A stretch of 64,000 nt of DNA from a bacterium (GTDB lineage: Bacteria; Latescibacterota; Latescibacteria; Latescibacterales; Latescibacteraceae), in contig JAJFUH010000149.1 of assembly GCA_021372535.1 (NCBI GenBank), forward strand, positions 19,424 to 83,423. The letters are read 5' to 3'. The notes under the pieces are model-generated. The model worked only from the letters and a program-made list of their open reading frames with translations, was not told where the DNA came from and searched no databases. The first letter of the stretch is position 1, and every line of letters begins with the position of its first letter. Shown one piece after another: positions 1 through 8,523 of the stretch. The position numbers and the translations under genes are program-made.

Positions 1-187
1 ACGCTCTGCCGGTTACCCATGTGAGCACGGCGCAGAATCCGACCATGAGCGTTCCGAGAATGTCGATGGCAACCGTTCTGTCCGGCGCGGTCGGTCCCTT
101 GCCGATACGGTACAGGCAGAGAAAACCGGAAAACAGGAGAACAAGCATGACCGCTCCGGGCCAGGAAGAAACCACAAGGCTTGTCAT
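1..187 (-). CDS. mrpF: Mrp-type Na+/H+ antiporter subunit F (3' part outside window)
   Basis: The start codon (ATG, 185-187) overlaps the stop of mrpE, and the frame stays open to the left edge, giving 62 visible residues. The sequence carries the MrpF/MnhF signature RIGKGPTAPDR between two hydrophobic helices. Small membrane subunit of the Mrp antiporter module, which here is attached to a group 4 hydrogenase. Its position after mrpE matches the usual E-F-G order, so mrpG is expected just beyond the edge. The ORF is too short and incomplete to judge anything else. Confidence 0.85.
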   Translation of the reverse strand, partial: MTSLVVSSWPGAVMLVLLFSGFLCLYRIGKGPTAPDRTVAIDILGTLMVGFCAVLTWVTGRA

Positions 188-675
188 TCGAATATCCTCT
201 TGATGATGTTTTCAAAACGGGTAACAATGACCGCTGTCTGGTTTTCCGGGTCATCCGTCGAGACATAAATCCAGTGTATGTACATGTCGCTCCCGATAAT
301 ATCGACCGTGAGCGTTCCCGGTGTCAGGGTGATGGAATTGGCGAGAAAGGTCAATCCCAGGTCGCTTGTGAGCGTCGTCTTGACCTTCACGATTCCCGGG
401 CGGATGGGAACATCCACATGGAGTACACGGTACGCGACATCAAGGTTCGCCCTGACCATGTGCATCAGGAAGAAGGGTATATACACAAGGAACCAGAACA
501 CGCGGCGCGGCGAGAGTATCCTGACCGCATTGTCGAAGAAAAGATGCCCGAACAGCACGGTGCATATGACAGCGACGAACAGACCCGCAGTGACATTCTC
601 GATATCGGGCGACCATGTCAGCAGCAGCCACATCGCAAACAGCATGATACAGTAAACGATCCGATTGACCATCAC
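184..675 (-). CDS. mrpE: Mrp-type Na+/H+ antiporter subunit E
   Basis: A 163-residue membrane protein with N-terminal hydrophobic helices and the MrpE-type C-terminal soluble stretch (LTPGTLTVDI, then an IHWIYV strand). MrpE/MnhE/MbhA is a structural membrane subunit of Mrp antiporters and Mrp-linked hydrogenases. The start is GTG at 675 or the directly following ATG at 672; either overlaps the mrpD stop, so translation is coupled. It also overlaps mrpF downstream by 4 nt. Member of the long minus-strand hydrogenase operon. Confidence 0.9.
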   Translation of the reverse strand: MMVNRIVYCIMLFAMWLLLTWSPDIENVTAGLFVAVICTVLFGHLFFDNAVRILSPRRVFWFLVYIPFFLMHMVRANLDVAYRVLHVDVPIRPGIVKVKTTLTSDLGLTFLANSITLTPGTLTVDIIGSDMYIHWIYVSTDDPENQTAVIVTRFENIIKRIFE

Positions 676-2174
676 ATGAACTCCAGTACCTTCATGATAT
701 ACGCACTCTTGTCAGACAGAATCTCCCGCGCCGGTTCAACGAACACACTTATAAACCACGGGCAGGCTATGCCGAACGCGATACAGCACACCGCAAGGAT
801 CACGAGGGCACTCCACATGGAAACCGGAACCTCGCGGATATGAGTCAGTTTTTCAGGTATCGATCCGAAAAGGGCCATTTTCTGCAGTTTGACGAAATAC
901 ACGAGCGTCAGAAAACTCACGATAACCGTTACAGCCGCAAGGAAATACGCGATCGGCCCGAGCTTCCCGGCCGCATCGACAGCGGCAATGATAATGATAA
1001 TCTTGCTGAAGAATCCCCCGAACGGCGGAATGCCCGATATGGAGAGGGCTCCGATGCTGCATGCGGCGGATGTTACCGGCATTTTTTTCCAGAGCCCGCC
1101 CAGTTCCCTCAGATCGCGCGTTCCGGTTGAATATTCAACGGCGCCTGAGCACAGGAAGAGGAGCGACTTGAAGAATGCATGGTTGAGGAGGTGGAAAAGC
1201 CCTCCGATCATTCCGAGCGGAGTCCCGAGCCCGAAGGCGAACATGATGTACCCGATCTGACTGATGCTCGAATAGGCCAGCATCCGTTTGAAATCCCACT
1301 GACCGATGGCCAGCAGCGCCCCGCCGGTCATCGACACCACGCCGAGGATAATGAGAACGTTCGAGAACGAATTTCCTATATCGATAATATTGAAAAATAT
1401 CCGCAGGATACAATAGACCCCGAGGGCCTTGATAAGCAGTCCCGAAAGCATCGCCGAAATCGGTGCGGGCGCCGATGGGTGTGCGTCCGGCAGCCAGGCG
1501 TGGAACGGTATGAGCGAGGCTTTGACGCCAAAACCCATGATAAACAGTGCGGCAATGAATTTCACCATGAGCCCCGAACCCTGTGTATCCAGCACACGGG
1601 CGATATCCGCCATGTTGAGGGTTCCCGTGATGCTGTACAGGAGCGCGATGCCGAACAGAATGAAGCTCGATGCGACACTCCCGAGGACAAGATATTTGAA
1701 CGATGCCTCCAGTTCCTCATGCTCGATTCCGAACGCCACAAGCGCATAGGACGAAATCGCGGAGATTTCGAGAAACACATACATGTTGAACAGGTCGCCG
1801 GTGGCAACCACACCGTTCATTCCCGCTGTCATGAGCATGAGCAAAGAATAGTACTTTCCTTGGGCGGTATAGCGTTTCATGTATCCCACCGAATAAAGAG
1901 TCACCAGAAACGCCACGACATTGATCATGATCTGGAAAAATCCGCTCAGTCCGTCACCGACAAGGTTGATTCCGAACGGAGGCCGCCATCCTCCCATCGT
2001 GTAAACAGCCGTGTCTGCTCCGAGCCGTGAAAATGAAAACACGAGAAGGAAACCGGTAGTCACCAGCGCAAGAAAACCACCGAGCCAGTTCTTCAGGCGT
2101 ACGGCGAGCGGAATGAGGAACCCGGCGCCGAGCGGCACGGCAATAAATAACGGAAGGAGGTTTCCCGAATTCAT
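672..2174 (-). CDS. mrpD: Mrp/Mbh antiporter-like subunit D (proton/Na+-translocating, NuoN/MrpD family)
   Basis: Polytopic protein of 500 residues of the NADH:quinone oxidoreductase antiporter-like family (Proton_antipo_M). The conserved helix lysine and proline region (GFGVKASLIPFHAWLPDAHP) and the second conserved motif (LFHLLNHAFFKSLLFL) are present. An open frame extends 130 codons further upstream, but that part runs through mrpC and looks like out-of-frame translation. The ATG at 2174 overlaps the mrpC stop (ATGA) and follows GGAGG, so I place the start there. Expected to translocate H+ or Na+ across the inner membrane when driven by the hydrogenase. Confidence 0.92.
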   Translation of the reverse strand: MNSGNLLPLFIAVPLGAGFLIPLAVRLKNWLGGFLALVTTGFLLVFSFSRLGADTAVYTMGGWRPPFGINLVGDGLSGFFQIMINVVAFLVTLYSVGYMKRYTAQGKYYSLLMLMTAGMNGVVATGDLFNMYVFLEISAISSYALVAFGIEHEELEASFKYLVLGSVASSFILFGIALLYSITGTLNMADIARVLDTQGSGLMVKFIAALFIMGFGVKASLIPFHAWLPDAHPSAPAPISAMLSGLLIKALGVYCILRIFFNIIDIGNSFSNVLIILGVVSMTGGALLAIGQWDFKRMLAYSSISQIGYIMFAFGLGTPLGMIGGLFHLLNHAFFKSLLFLCSGAVEYSTGTRDLRELGGLWKKMPVTSAACSIGALSISGIPPFGGFFSKIIIIIAAVDAAGKLGPIAYFLAAVTVIVSFLTLVYFVKLQKMALFGSIPEKLTHIREVPVSMWSALVILAVCCIAFGIACPWFISVFVEPAREILSDKSAYIMKVLEFM

Positions 2175-2521
2175 CCCTTCAACCTCCTGATCTGAAGAAT
2201 GTCGAATGTTCCGTACTTTTCGTAGAGCCTGAGACAGATAGCGATAACCATGGCCGTTATCCCGAGACCGATCACTATCGAGGTCACAATAAGCGCCTGC
2301 GGAATCGGGTCGACGAAATTCGCCGACTCGACTGCGGCATAACGGGCGTCCGAAACGATCGGCGCCGTTCCGCCTGTCCTGTACCCTATGAGGATAAGGA
2401 GCAGGTTCGTGGCATACTCGATGATGAGGAGGCCGATGACTATCTTCACGAGATTCTTTTTCGCGATAATCCCGTAAATACCGAGTAACAGCAGTATCGT
2501 GCATAATATGTACGGAACCAT
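2171..2521 (-). CDS. mrpC: Mrp-type Na+/H+ antiporter subunit C (NuoK-like)
   Basis: A 116-residue protein with three hydrophobic helices, matching MrpC/MnhC/MbhG, the NuoK homologue. Visible family features are the GLLIIEYATNLLLI helix with the buried glutamate and the DPIPQALIVTSIVIG motif near residues 70-85, which is very characteristic of MrpC. It overlaps mrpD by 4 nt and follows mrpB by 11 nt, in the order B-C-D seen in Mrp and Mbh operons. Confidence 0.93.
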   Translation of the reverse strand: MVPYILCTILLLLGIYGIIAKKNLVKIVIGLLIIEYATNLLLILIGYRTGGTAPIVSDARYAAVESANFVDPIPQALIVTSIVIGLGITAMVIAICLRLYEKYGTFDILQIRRLKG

Positions 2522-2532
2522 GGCTGCTCCTT

Positions 2533-2964
2533 CTACCGTTTATGTTCCAGACGGAACATAACAAGGGCTATAAAAACCGCGACGAGACATGCCGAAACCT
2601 TTATCCCGATCGCAATATTGCTCCACATCACGGTACCCCCGGAAATAAGCCTGAGCGGGGTGCCTCTCATAATGAAATTCGTGAAGAAAAATCCCCCGGA
2701 AAACCCGATGAGCGCGATTGAGAGAAATCCGAGCGCGCCGATCGAATCCCATGCCGAAAGCGCTTTCTCGCCCACGATATCGAGGGCGGTCTTCTTCCCG
2801 AAGGCAAGAATAAGGAGAATAATCGCGCACGCGAGCATCACTCCGCCGGCAAATCCTCCGCCGGGAGTTATGTGGCCGTAGAGAACGATGTTCGCCGCGA
2901 ACACGATAATGAAACCGAGCACGAGCCGGGTTATCGTTTTAACGATCAGTGTCATCCCGTTCAT
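2533..2964 (-). CDS. mrpB: Mrp-type Na+/H+ antiporter subunit B C-terminal type (MnhB/MbhF)
   Basis: A 143-residue protein with four hydrophobic helices and the MnhB signature YGHITPGGGFAGGV at residues 29-42. In Mrp-linked hydrogenases the homologue is MbhF. The start at 2964 overlaps the end of the upstream MbhD/E-like gene; an alternative ATG lies three codons further in (2955). Acts as a membrane subunit of the ion-translocating module together with the neighbouring C, D, E and F subunits. Confidence 0.9.
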   Translation of the reverse strand: MNGMTLIVKTITRLVLGFIIVFAANIVLYGHITPGGGFAGGVMLACAIILLILAFGKKTALDIVGEKALSAWDSIGALGFLSIALIGFSGGFFFTNFIMRGTPLRLISGGTVMWSNIAIGIKVSACLVAVFIALVMFRLEHKR

Positions 2965-3490
2965 CGCTTATTCTGCCTTTCTTTCTGAGGATAACGAGCG
3001 CCCCGACAATGGAGACGAAAATCACCGTCGCCTCGCCGAGTGTATCATACGCCCTGAAATCCAAGAGAATCGCGGTCACCAGATTCGCCGCCCGCGAAAC
3101 GGAAAATCCGTCACGGATATACATTTCCGATACCCTGAAAACGGGGTTGCCAAATTCCGGCATTCCACGGTATGCCAGCGATGCAAACACGATGAATATG
3201 CCGAAAAATACCAGCCCCACCGCTGTCGAGAACACCTCGCCGTAACGGTAGCGGTGGGCAATGGTGACATCCTCGCGTTCGACAACGAGACGGAGGAGCA
3301 TGATGAGCGCAACCACCTCGACAACCACCTGAACAATCGCCAGGTCGGGCGCGCCGAGTATCAGGAAAATGATCGAAAGGGCAAGCCCCATGGCGCCGAC
3401 CGAGATTACGCTCGAAAGGAGGTCTTTCGTCTCGATGGCGATTATGGCGCCGATAATCATGAATGCTAGCAGACCGTACAAGAGGATCAT
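2939..3490 (-). CDS. MbhD-MbhE-like fusion, DUF4040 hydrogenase/antiporter membrane subunit
   Basis: A 183-residue membrane protein. The N-terminal half is a DUF4040 (MbhD/MrpA C-terminal) domain with three helices and the GAPDLAIVQVVVE motif (residues 47-59). The C-terminal half resembles MbhE, with the RAYDTLGEATVIF stretch near residue 147 and a final helix. In Pyrococcus-type Mbh these are two genes; in MrpA they form part of the C-terminal tail. Here they form one small reading frame between a NuoL-like subunit and mrpB, so it likely bridges the antiporter-like subunits. Confidence 0.85.
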   Translation of the reverse strand: MILLYGLLAFMIIGAIIAIETKDLLSSVISVGAMGLALSIIFLILGAPDLAIVQVVVEVVALIMLLRLVVEREDVTIAHRYRYGEVFSTAVGLVFFGIFIVFASLAYRGMPEFGNPVFRVSEMYIRDGFSVSRAANLVTAILLDFRAYDTLGEATVIFVSIVGALVILRKKGRISDERDDTDR

Positions 3491-3496
3491 TTCCTG

Positions 3497-5332
3497 TCAC
3501 CTCACGAGAAAAAATATCAAAAATCCGAGCCCGGCTATTGCAAACGCCACATAAGTTGAAACAACACCATTATGAATCGACTGGAGAATCCCGACAATCT
3601 TCATGCCGTACCTGCCGCCGAGAACATAGAGATCGTAAACACCCTCCTCAGCGTCCTTATACAGAACCTTCAGGGGCGAAAATGTCCGTATCGTCTCATA
3701 AAAACCGGTGCCGGGATACCTGAGCTCTTCGCTTCCGAACTGTTCGCCGCCCACAAAGATCGTGGTCTTCCGGGGCTTTATCGCTGTGCTCATATAGTAG
3801 ACTATTACACCGATCAGGAGCGCCAGAACGATCAGAAGCGTCGCAAGCGTCGGACTCCACAGCGCATGCGGTAGGAGTATCGTGCCGGACACGGGTCCGA
3901 AATCGATACCTGCCGCCGGACCGACGAGATATCTGAGCGGGAGCTGTGCAAATACACCGAACAACACGCATATAACCGCAAGCACAACCATCGGTACAGC
4001 CATAGCCCATCCCGCAGGCTTCACCGAGTTAAGGCCCTCGGGCCGTTTCCCGAGAAAAACAGAGTGAATGACCTTGAAGAACGATGCGAGCGTGAGCGCG
4101 CTCCCGAACATGGCGGCGATAAGGAAAACAGGCTGTCCGGTTTCGATGGTTCCCTCGTAAATGAGCCATTTAGACGCAAAGCCGTTGAGGGGAGGAACGC
4201 CGGAAATGGCAAGCGCCGATACAAGCATCGCAGCGAAGGTCACGGGCATTACACGGGCAAGACCGCCCAATTCTTCGAGTTCGGTTGTTCCGGCACGCTT
4301 CTCGACCGCTCCCGTTCCGAGGAACAGACAGCACTTGTAGAGCGCGTTGTTGAGCATATGGAACAGCCCGCCCGCAACACCGGCGGGGACTCCGGTCCCG
4401 ATACCGAGAACCATGTAGCCGACCTGGCTGACCGCATGGAAGGCGAGCAGTTTCTTGAGATTGTGCTGAACGAGCGCCATCATGACCGCGAGGATGATGG
4501 TGACAGCCCCGATACTGAGCAGAAGAAGCCTGAGCGGCCCGCTGAGCACAAACATGAAAAGCGATATCCGCGCAAGCAGGTAGATACCGAGCAGTTTGTC
4601 GAGACTCGCCGGAAGATAGGCCATGACACTTGTCGGAGCGCCCTCCGCCGCTTTCGGTATCCACGAATGCCCGGGCATCGCCCCTGCCTTGACGAGGGCG
4701 CCGGTAAGCAGAAGGATGTACAGCACGGTCATGAAACCGGATGTAACAGGGACGGAGTCGAAATCGCTGATCCGGAGCGTACCGAATGAATACCACGCCA
4801 GAATAACACCTAAAAGCAGGGCGCAGTCTGCAAATCCGACGATGACGAATGTTTTCCCGGCGGCTTCTCTCGATTCTTTTCCGCCCATGGTAATAAAGAA
4901 GAACAGGAGCATCGTGGTGACTTCCCAGCCGATGAGGAGAAGCACCAGATTATCGGCAAGCAGCGCGGCTGCAGTCGCCCCCGATGTCCAGAGAAGGTAA
5001 GCGTAATACTCGCGGTGGCGGTCGCTGTCGTTCATGAACCCGATCGAGTAAATCGCGATAAGGAGTGCGAATACCGAGGCGGCAAAAAGGATGAACCCGT
5101 TGAGACTGTCGACCCTCAGGTCGAAGGAAAACACAAAACTGCCAAGGCTGAACCACGGCCACGAAACAGCCACATATTCACCGGCAAAGAAAACGACGCC
5201 CGCGTAATAAGCGGCAATAATCGTTCCGGCAAGCGCGACAATCTCACGCACCCGCTTCATCGCCGAGGGTACGAGCAAAACGATAAACCCTGCGGCAATC
5301 GGAATTATAACCGGATATACAAGAGCATCCAT
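3497..5332 (-). CDS. NuoL/HyfB/MrpA-N-like antiporter subunit of the membrane hydrogenase
   Basis: A 611-residue, roughly 15-helix protein of the NuoL/MrpA family. Family motifs include the LIGWEVTTMLLFFFI helix with the conserved glutamate, GALVKAGAMPGHSWIPKA with the conserved lysine, and GLFHMLNNALYKCCLFL. The last 110 residues form a separate hydrophilic segment followed by one terminal helix, similar to the lateral-helix end of NuoL. This is a second large antiporter-like subunit in addition to mrpD, so the complex could carry two ion channels. It starts 1 nt after the stop of the catalytic subunit gene. Confidence 0.9.
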   Translation of the reverse strand: MDALVYPVIIPIAAGFIVLLVPSAMKRVREIVALAGTIIAAYYAGVVFFAGEYVAVSWPWFSLGSFVFSFDLRVDSLNGFILFAASVFALLIAIYSIGFMNDSDRHREYYAYLLWTSGATAAALLADNLVLLLIGWEVTTMLLFFFITMGGKESREAAGKTFVIVGFADCALLLGVILAWYSFGTLRISDFDSVPVTSGFMTVLYILLLTGALVKAGAMPGHSWIPKAAEGAPTSVMAYLPASLDKLLGIYLLARISLFMFVLSGPLRLLLLSIGAVTIILAVMMALVQHNLKKLLAFHAVSQVGYMVLGIGTGVPAGVAGGLFHMLNNALYKCCLFLGTGAVEKRAGTTELEELGGLARVMPVTFAAMLVSALAISGVPPLNGFASKWLIYEGTIETGQPVFLIAAMFGSALTLASFFKVIHSVFLGKRPEGLNSVKPAGWAMAVPMVVLAVICVLFGVFAQLPLRYLVGPAAGIDFGPVSGTILLPHALWSPTLATLLIVLALLIGVIVYYMSTAIKPRKTTIFVGGEQFGSEELRYPGTGFYETIRTFSPLKVLYKDAEEGVYDLYVLGGRYGMKIVGILQSIHNGVVSTYVAFAIAGLGFLIFFLVR

Positions 5333-5333
5333 C

Positions 5334-6569
5334 TCATGCCTTCTCTTTCATGAGGAGTTTTTTGACTGCCAGCTCGACCGGCGTCGGGGAACCGTAATCT
5401 TTTTTCAGACGGTCGGTCGCAGCCCGGGAACACTCGGTCAGCTCACGGCCCGACATGACGATGTTATCCGAGCCGCGCTCCAGAACCGCCATGCGCTCGG
5501 TACAACAGTAGCAGGGATCGACAGCGGCGGTGATGAGAGCCACATCGGCAATGGTGTGCCCGACACAGGTCGCCTTGAACGACGGTATGTTGACATAGCT
5601 CGGCGCACGGATTTTGTGCCGTATCGGTGAATTGCCGCCGTCACCGCGAACATAGTGGAATACCTCTCCGCGCGGCGCTTCGGCGTGCCCGATGCCTTCT
5701 CCGGCGGGAACCGATTTTATGTGAGCATCGATGGGGCCTTCGGGCATGGCATCGAGGCACTGCTTGATAATCTTCGCCGCTTCGATAATCTCGAGAAGCC
5801 GGACAGCCGCTTTCCCGAAGACATCGCCGCTTTCCCATGTGATGACCTTCCAGTCGATACGGTCATACGCCGCATAAGGATCGTCAGTCCTGATGTCATC
5901 GGGAATGCCGGAAGCGCGGACAGTCGGTCCCACAGTTCCGTATGCGATGGCATCTTCTTTCGTAAGAACGCCGATTCCTTTCGTCCGCGCATGGAGAACC
6001 GGATCGTCGAGGACAGCTCCGACAAGCATCTCCATCTCCCCGATAATTTTATCCATTTCGCGCTGCACCCAGGCGAAGTCATCGCTGTTGAGGTCGCGGC
6101 GGACACCACCCGGTTTCATCATGGCGTAGTGGTTACGGTTCCCGGTGAGCTTTTCACAGATATCGAGGATCGGCTCACGGTATTTCCACGCCCACATGAA
6201 TACCGTATCATACCCGATAAAATGTCCCGCAAGACCGACCCAGAGGAGGTGGCTGTGAATGCGTTCGAGCTCGCAGATGATGGTGCGGATATAGTGCGCA
6301 CGATCGGGAACGGTGAATCCGCCGAGGTCCTCGACCGCCAGCACATACGCGATGGGATGCGATGTCGAGCATATCCCGCAGATGCGTTCGACGATAAACG
6401 TCGACTGGTCATAGGTTTTCAGCGTGCTCAGCTTTTCAATCCCCCGGTGCATGTAGCCGATACGGACGTCCACATCCACAACTGTCTCGCCCTCAACGTA
6501 GAGCTTGAAGAATTCCGCTTCCTCGAGGAGCGGGTGGAACGGGCCGAGGGGTATGACGGTTCGCTTCAT
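5334..6569 (-). CDS. Group 4 [NiFe] hydrogenase large (catalytic) subunit, NuoD/EchE/MbhL family
   Basis: The 411-residue protein has both nickel-iron ligand pairs: C64 and C67 in ERICGICS, and C353 and C356 in DPCYCCTER. All four cysteines needed for an active [NiFe] site are therefore present, unlike complex I NuoD. The NuoD fold is otherwise intact, for example RIHSHLLWVG near residue 109. No long C-terminal extension for protease processing is seen; the chain ends 55 residues after the last ligand. It catalyses H+ reduction or H2 oxidation on the cytoplasmic side of the membrane. The gene lies between the NuoC-like gene (4-nt-type overlap) and the NuoL-like gene. Confidence 0.95.
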   Translation of the reverse strand: MKRTVIPLGPFHPLLEEAEFFKLYVEGETVVDVDVRIGYMHRGIEKLSTLKTYDQSTFIVERICGICSTSHPIAYVLAVEDLGGFTVPDRAHYIRTIICELERIHSHLLWVGLAGHFIGYDTVFMWAWKYREPILDICEKLTGNRNHYAMMKPGGVRRDLNSDDFAWVQREMDKIIGEMEMLVGAVLDDPVLHARTKGIGVLTKEDAIAYGTVGPTVRASGIPDDIRTDDPYAAYDRIDWKVITWESGDVFGKAAVRLLEIIEAAKIIKQCLDAMPEGPIDAHIKSVPAGEGIGHAEAPRGEVFHYVRGDGGNSPIRHKIRAPSYVNIPSFKATCVGHTIADVALITAAVDPCYCCTERMAVLERGSDNIVMSGRELTECSRAATDRLKKDYGSPTPVELAVKKLLMKEKA

Positions 6570-7018
6570 CAGTCAAACTCCTTGAAATCACGCCGTAACG
6601 GGTGAACGCCATCCGGCCAGTCATCGGCAAGAACGAGCCGTCTCGGATCGGGATGGTTTGTGAATACCACGCCTAAAAGATCGTATATCTCGCGCTCAAT
6701 CCAGATGGCTGCCGGCAGGAACATGCCTATGGACCCGATTTCGGGTGATGGTTTTTTTACCTTCGTTCGCACAGTGATCATCCGGTGTTCCTGCGGGTAC
6801 ATGAAATGATAGAGAATCTCGATGCCGCTCCTCATGTCAACTCCCGATGCGGTAGCCAGCCGTCCTCCAAGATTCTCATACATGAAACGGCAGACCGCCG
6901 GAAGGTCGATAGAATTGACAGTTATATATACTCTGCGGTCGTTCCGCTCATGGATATCGACGAGGGTATCGCCGAATTTCTTCCGTATCGCTGACAGCGC
7001 AGTTTTTTCAGTCGTCAT
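6569..7018 (-). CDS. Group 4 hydrogenase NuoC/EchD/MbhK-like 30-kDa-type subunit
   Basis: A 149-residue protein with the respiratory-chain 30 kDa domain. The signature is near residues 108-140: ERE then YDLLGVVFTNHPDPRRLVL and DDWPDGVHPLRRDF. It is the scaffold partner of the catalytic large subunit. The N-terminal half is short, as in hydrogenase homologues rather than complex I. It overlaps the large-subunit start by one base and follows the NuoB-like gene by 9 nt. Confidence 0.92.
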   Translation of the reverse strand: MTTEKTALSAIRKKFGDTLVDIHERNDRRVYITVNSIDLPAVCRFMYENLGGRLATASGVDMRSGIEILYHFMYPQEHRMITVRTKVKKPSPEIGSIGMFLPAAIWIEREIYDLLGVVFTNHPDPRRLVLADDWPDGVHPLRRDFKEFD

Positions 7019-7027
7019 ACATAACTC

Positions 7028-7459
7028 CTACAGGCTCTTGAGCGCCTTCACAACACCAAGAATAATCGCCTCGGGCTTGGGCGGACAGCCGGGAACATAG
7101 GCTATGATCGCATTCGGGTCGATTTCGCGAACAACCTCGTCAAGCGGTCCCACACAGTTATAACTGTCCCGGAACATGGTCATCGAAAGCGCGCACGAGC
7201 CTATCCCGAACACTACACATGGTTTCGCCGTCTGCCGGTACAGCTCCCTGAACCGCGGGAGGACATGACGGTTGATCGAGCCGCTCACGAGAAGCGCATC
7301 GGCGTGTCGTGGGCTGCCCACGAGCTTGATGCCGAAACGCTCCACATCGAAACGAGGGGTCAGAACATCGAGTATTTCTATATCGCAGTTGTTACAGGGC
7401 GACAGGGCAACATGGTACACCCACGGCGATTTTTTCAGACCCCACATGGTCAGACTCAT
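7028..7459 (-). CDS. Group 4 [NiFe] hydrogenase small subunit, NuoB/EchC/MbhJ family
   Basis: A 143-residue NuoB-family protein. The four ligands of the proximal [4Fe-4S] cluster are visible: C22 and C25 in SPCNNCDIE, C89 in GIGSCAL and C125 in PGCPPKPE. It passes electrons to or from the [NiFe] site of the large subunit. The length and the absence of a twin-arginine signal agree with group 4 membrane-bound hydrogenases facing the cytoplasm. Sits between the NuoH-like and NuoC-like genes. Confidence 0.95.
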   Translation of the reverse strand: MSLTMWGLKKSPWVYHVALSPCNNCDIEILDVLTPRFDVERFGIKLVGSPRHADALLVSGSINRHVLPRFRELYRQTAKPCVVFGIGSCALSMTMFRDSYNCVGPLDEVVREIDPNAIIAYVPGCPPKPEAIILGVVKALKSL

Positions 7460-7506
7460 AATTTTCTCCCGCGGCTATTCATATTTTTCCGCCATTGCCA
7501 TTTCAT

Positions 7507-8454
7507 TTACAATCCGTATATGGCCAGCACAAGGCCGCTGACCGCAAGCACGGTCACAGGTCCCCAGAAGAACTTCACCGCCTGATCGATTCGTACTCGT
7601 GGATTCGTGTTTCTGATCAGGACAACCAGCACAATGATCACTACATACTTCAGTATGCCCCACAGAACGGACACTCCACCTAACTGTATGCCACCCATGA
7701 GCAGGGTTATCATGAAAAGCGGCATGATCGCCAGAAGGAGGGTGCGGGTAATCCTGATTATCGCAAGGGGCGGGCCCGAGTACTCGGTAATGGTTCCCCC
7801 CATGATTTCCTGCTCCGCTTCGGGAACATCGAATGGGACAAGCCCGAGCTTCGCCTGCGTTGAGAATAGAAGCACAAGAAAACCGATTACACCCGAAACG
7901 CTCCGGAGATACCATCCGCCTTCTATCTGGTTGGCAATGATGCCGCCGAGCCGGAAATCAAATCCGGATTTATAGATAACTGTCGCTATTACAATAAGAT
8001 ATGGAAGCTCATATCCGAGCACGAGTTTCATCTCCCGTGATGCGCCTACAGCGGCAATGGGATTCCCGGATGCGCTTGCGCCGATGATAACCGCAACTGC
8101 GGGTATCACGAGCAAATATACGAGCACCACGATATCGCCAATAAAATCGCCATCCGGATTCATTAATGCATATCCCAAAAGCCCTGCGGCAAGAGCGGCC
8201 CCCGCGAGACCGAACAGCGGAGCTGCAAGAAATACGGTTCTGCCGGGACCATCGGGAACGAGCGTTTCCTTACCGAGCAGCTTGAGAATATCCGCAACCG
8301 GCTGAAACCACGGCGGCCCCACACGCGCCTGAATCCGTGCGGTTACCTTTCGGTCTATCCAGCTTGTCGCAAGCCCCAGAACGAGAACAAATGCGACAAT
8401 CACGAGAAACGCCACAATATGAATTACCCCGGTAATGATCACATGAAACTCCAT
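7507..8454 (-). CDS. Group 4 hydrogenase membrane anchor, NuoH/EchB/MbhM family
   Basis: A 315-residue protein with about eight membrane helices. Characteristic motifs are SWIDRKVTARIQARVGPPWFQP (residues 31-50 region), LLGKETLVPDGP, and the conserved acidic loop VPFDVPEAEQEIMGGTITEYSGP near residue 205. This subunit couples the redox module to the ion-translocating membrane arm. It is the first of the core hydrogenase genes after the electron-input genes. There is an unusually wide 69-nt gap upstream. Confidence 0.94.
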   Translation of the reverse strand: MEFHVIITGVIHIVAFLVIVAFVLVLGLATSWIDRKVTARIQARVGPPWFQPVADILKLLGKETLVPDGPGRTVFLAAPLFGLAGAALAAGLLGYALMNPDGDFIGDIVVLVYLLVIPAVAVIIGASASGNPIAAVGASREMKLVLGYELPYLIVIATVIYKSGFDFRLGGIIANQIEGGWYLRSVSGVIGFLVLLFSTQAKLGLVPFDVPEAEQEIMGGTITEYSGPPLAIIRITRTLLLAIMPLFMITLLMGGIQLGGVSVLWGILKYVVIIVLVVLIRNTNPRVRIDQAVKFFWGPVTVLAVSGLVLAIYGL

Positions 8455-8523
8455 GACTCAGATTTCAAACATTCACTGCATTATCATTAAAAACCGTACC
8501 ATACACGTTACACACGACAGCCG

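Noticed and set aside
1179-2030. Long plus-strand frame opposite mrpD (283 codons)
   Set aside because: Highly charged His/Arg/Glu-rich translation typical of an antisense shadow over a membrane-protein gene.
2175-2564. N-terminal extension of mrpD by 130 codons
   Set aside because: It overlaps mrpC wholly and reads as polar nonsense; the ATGA-coupled start at 2174 has a GGAGG site.
5334-6569. Mbx/Mbs-type (non-hydrogenase, sulfur-reducing) large subunit or complex I NuoD
   Set aside because: All four [NiFe] cysteines (C64, C67, C353, C356) are present, favouring a true hydrogenase.
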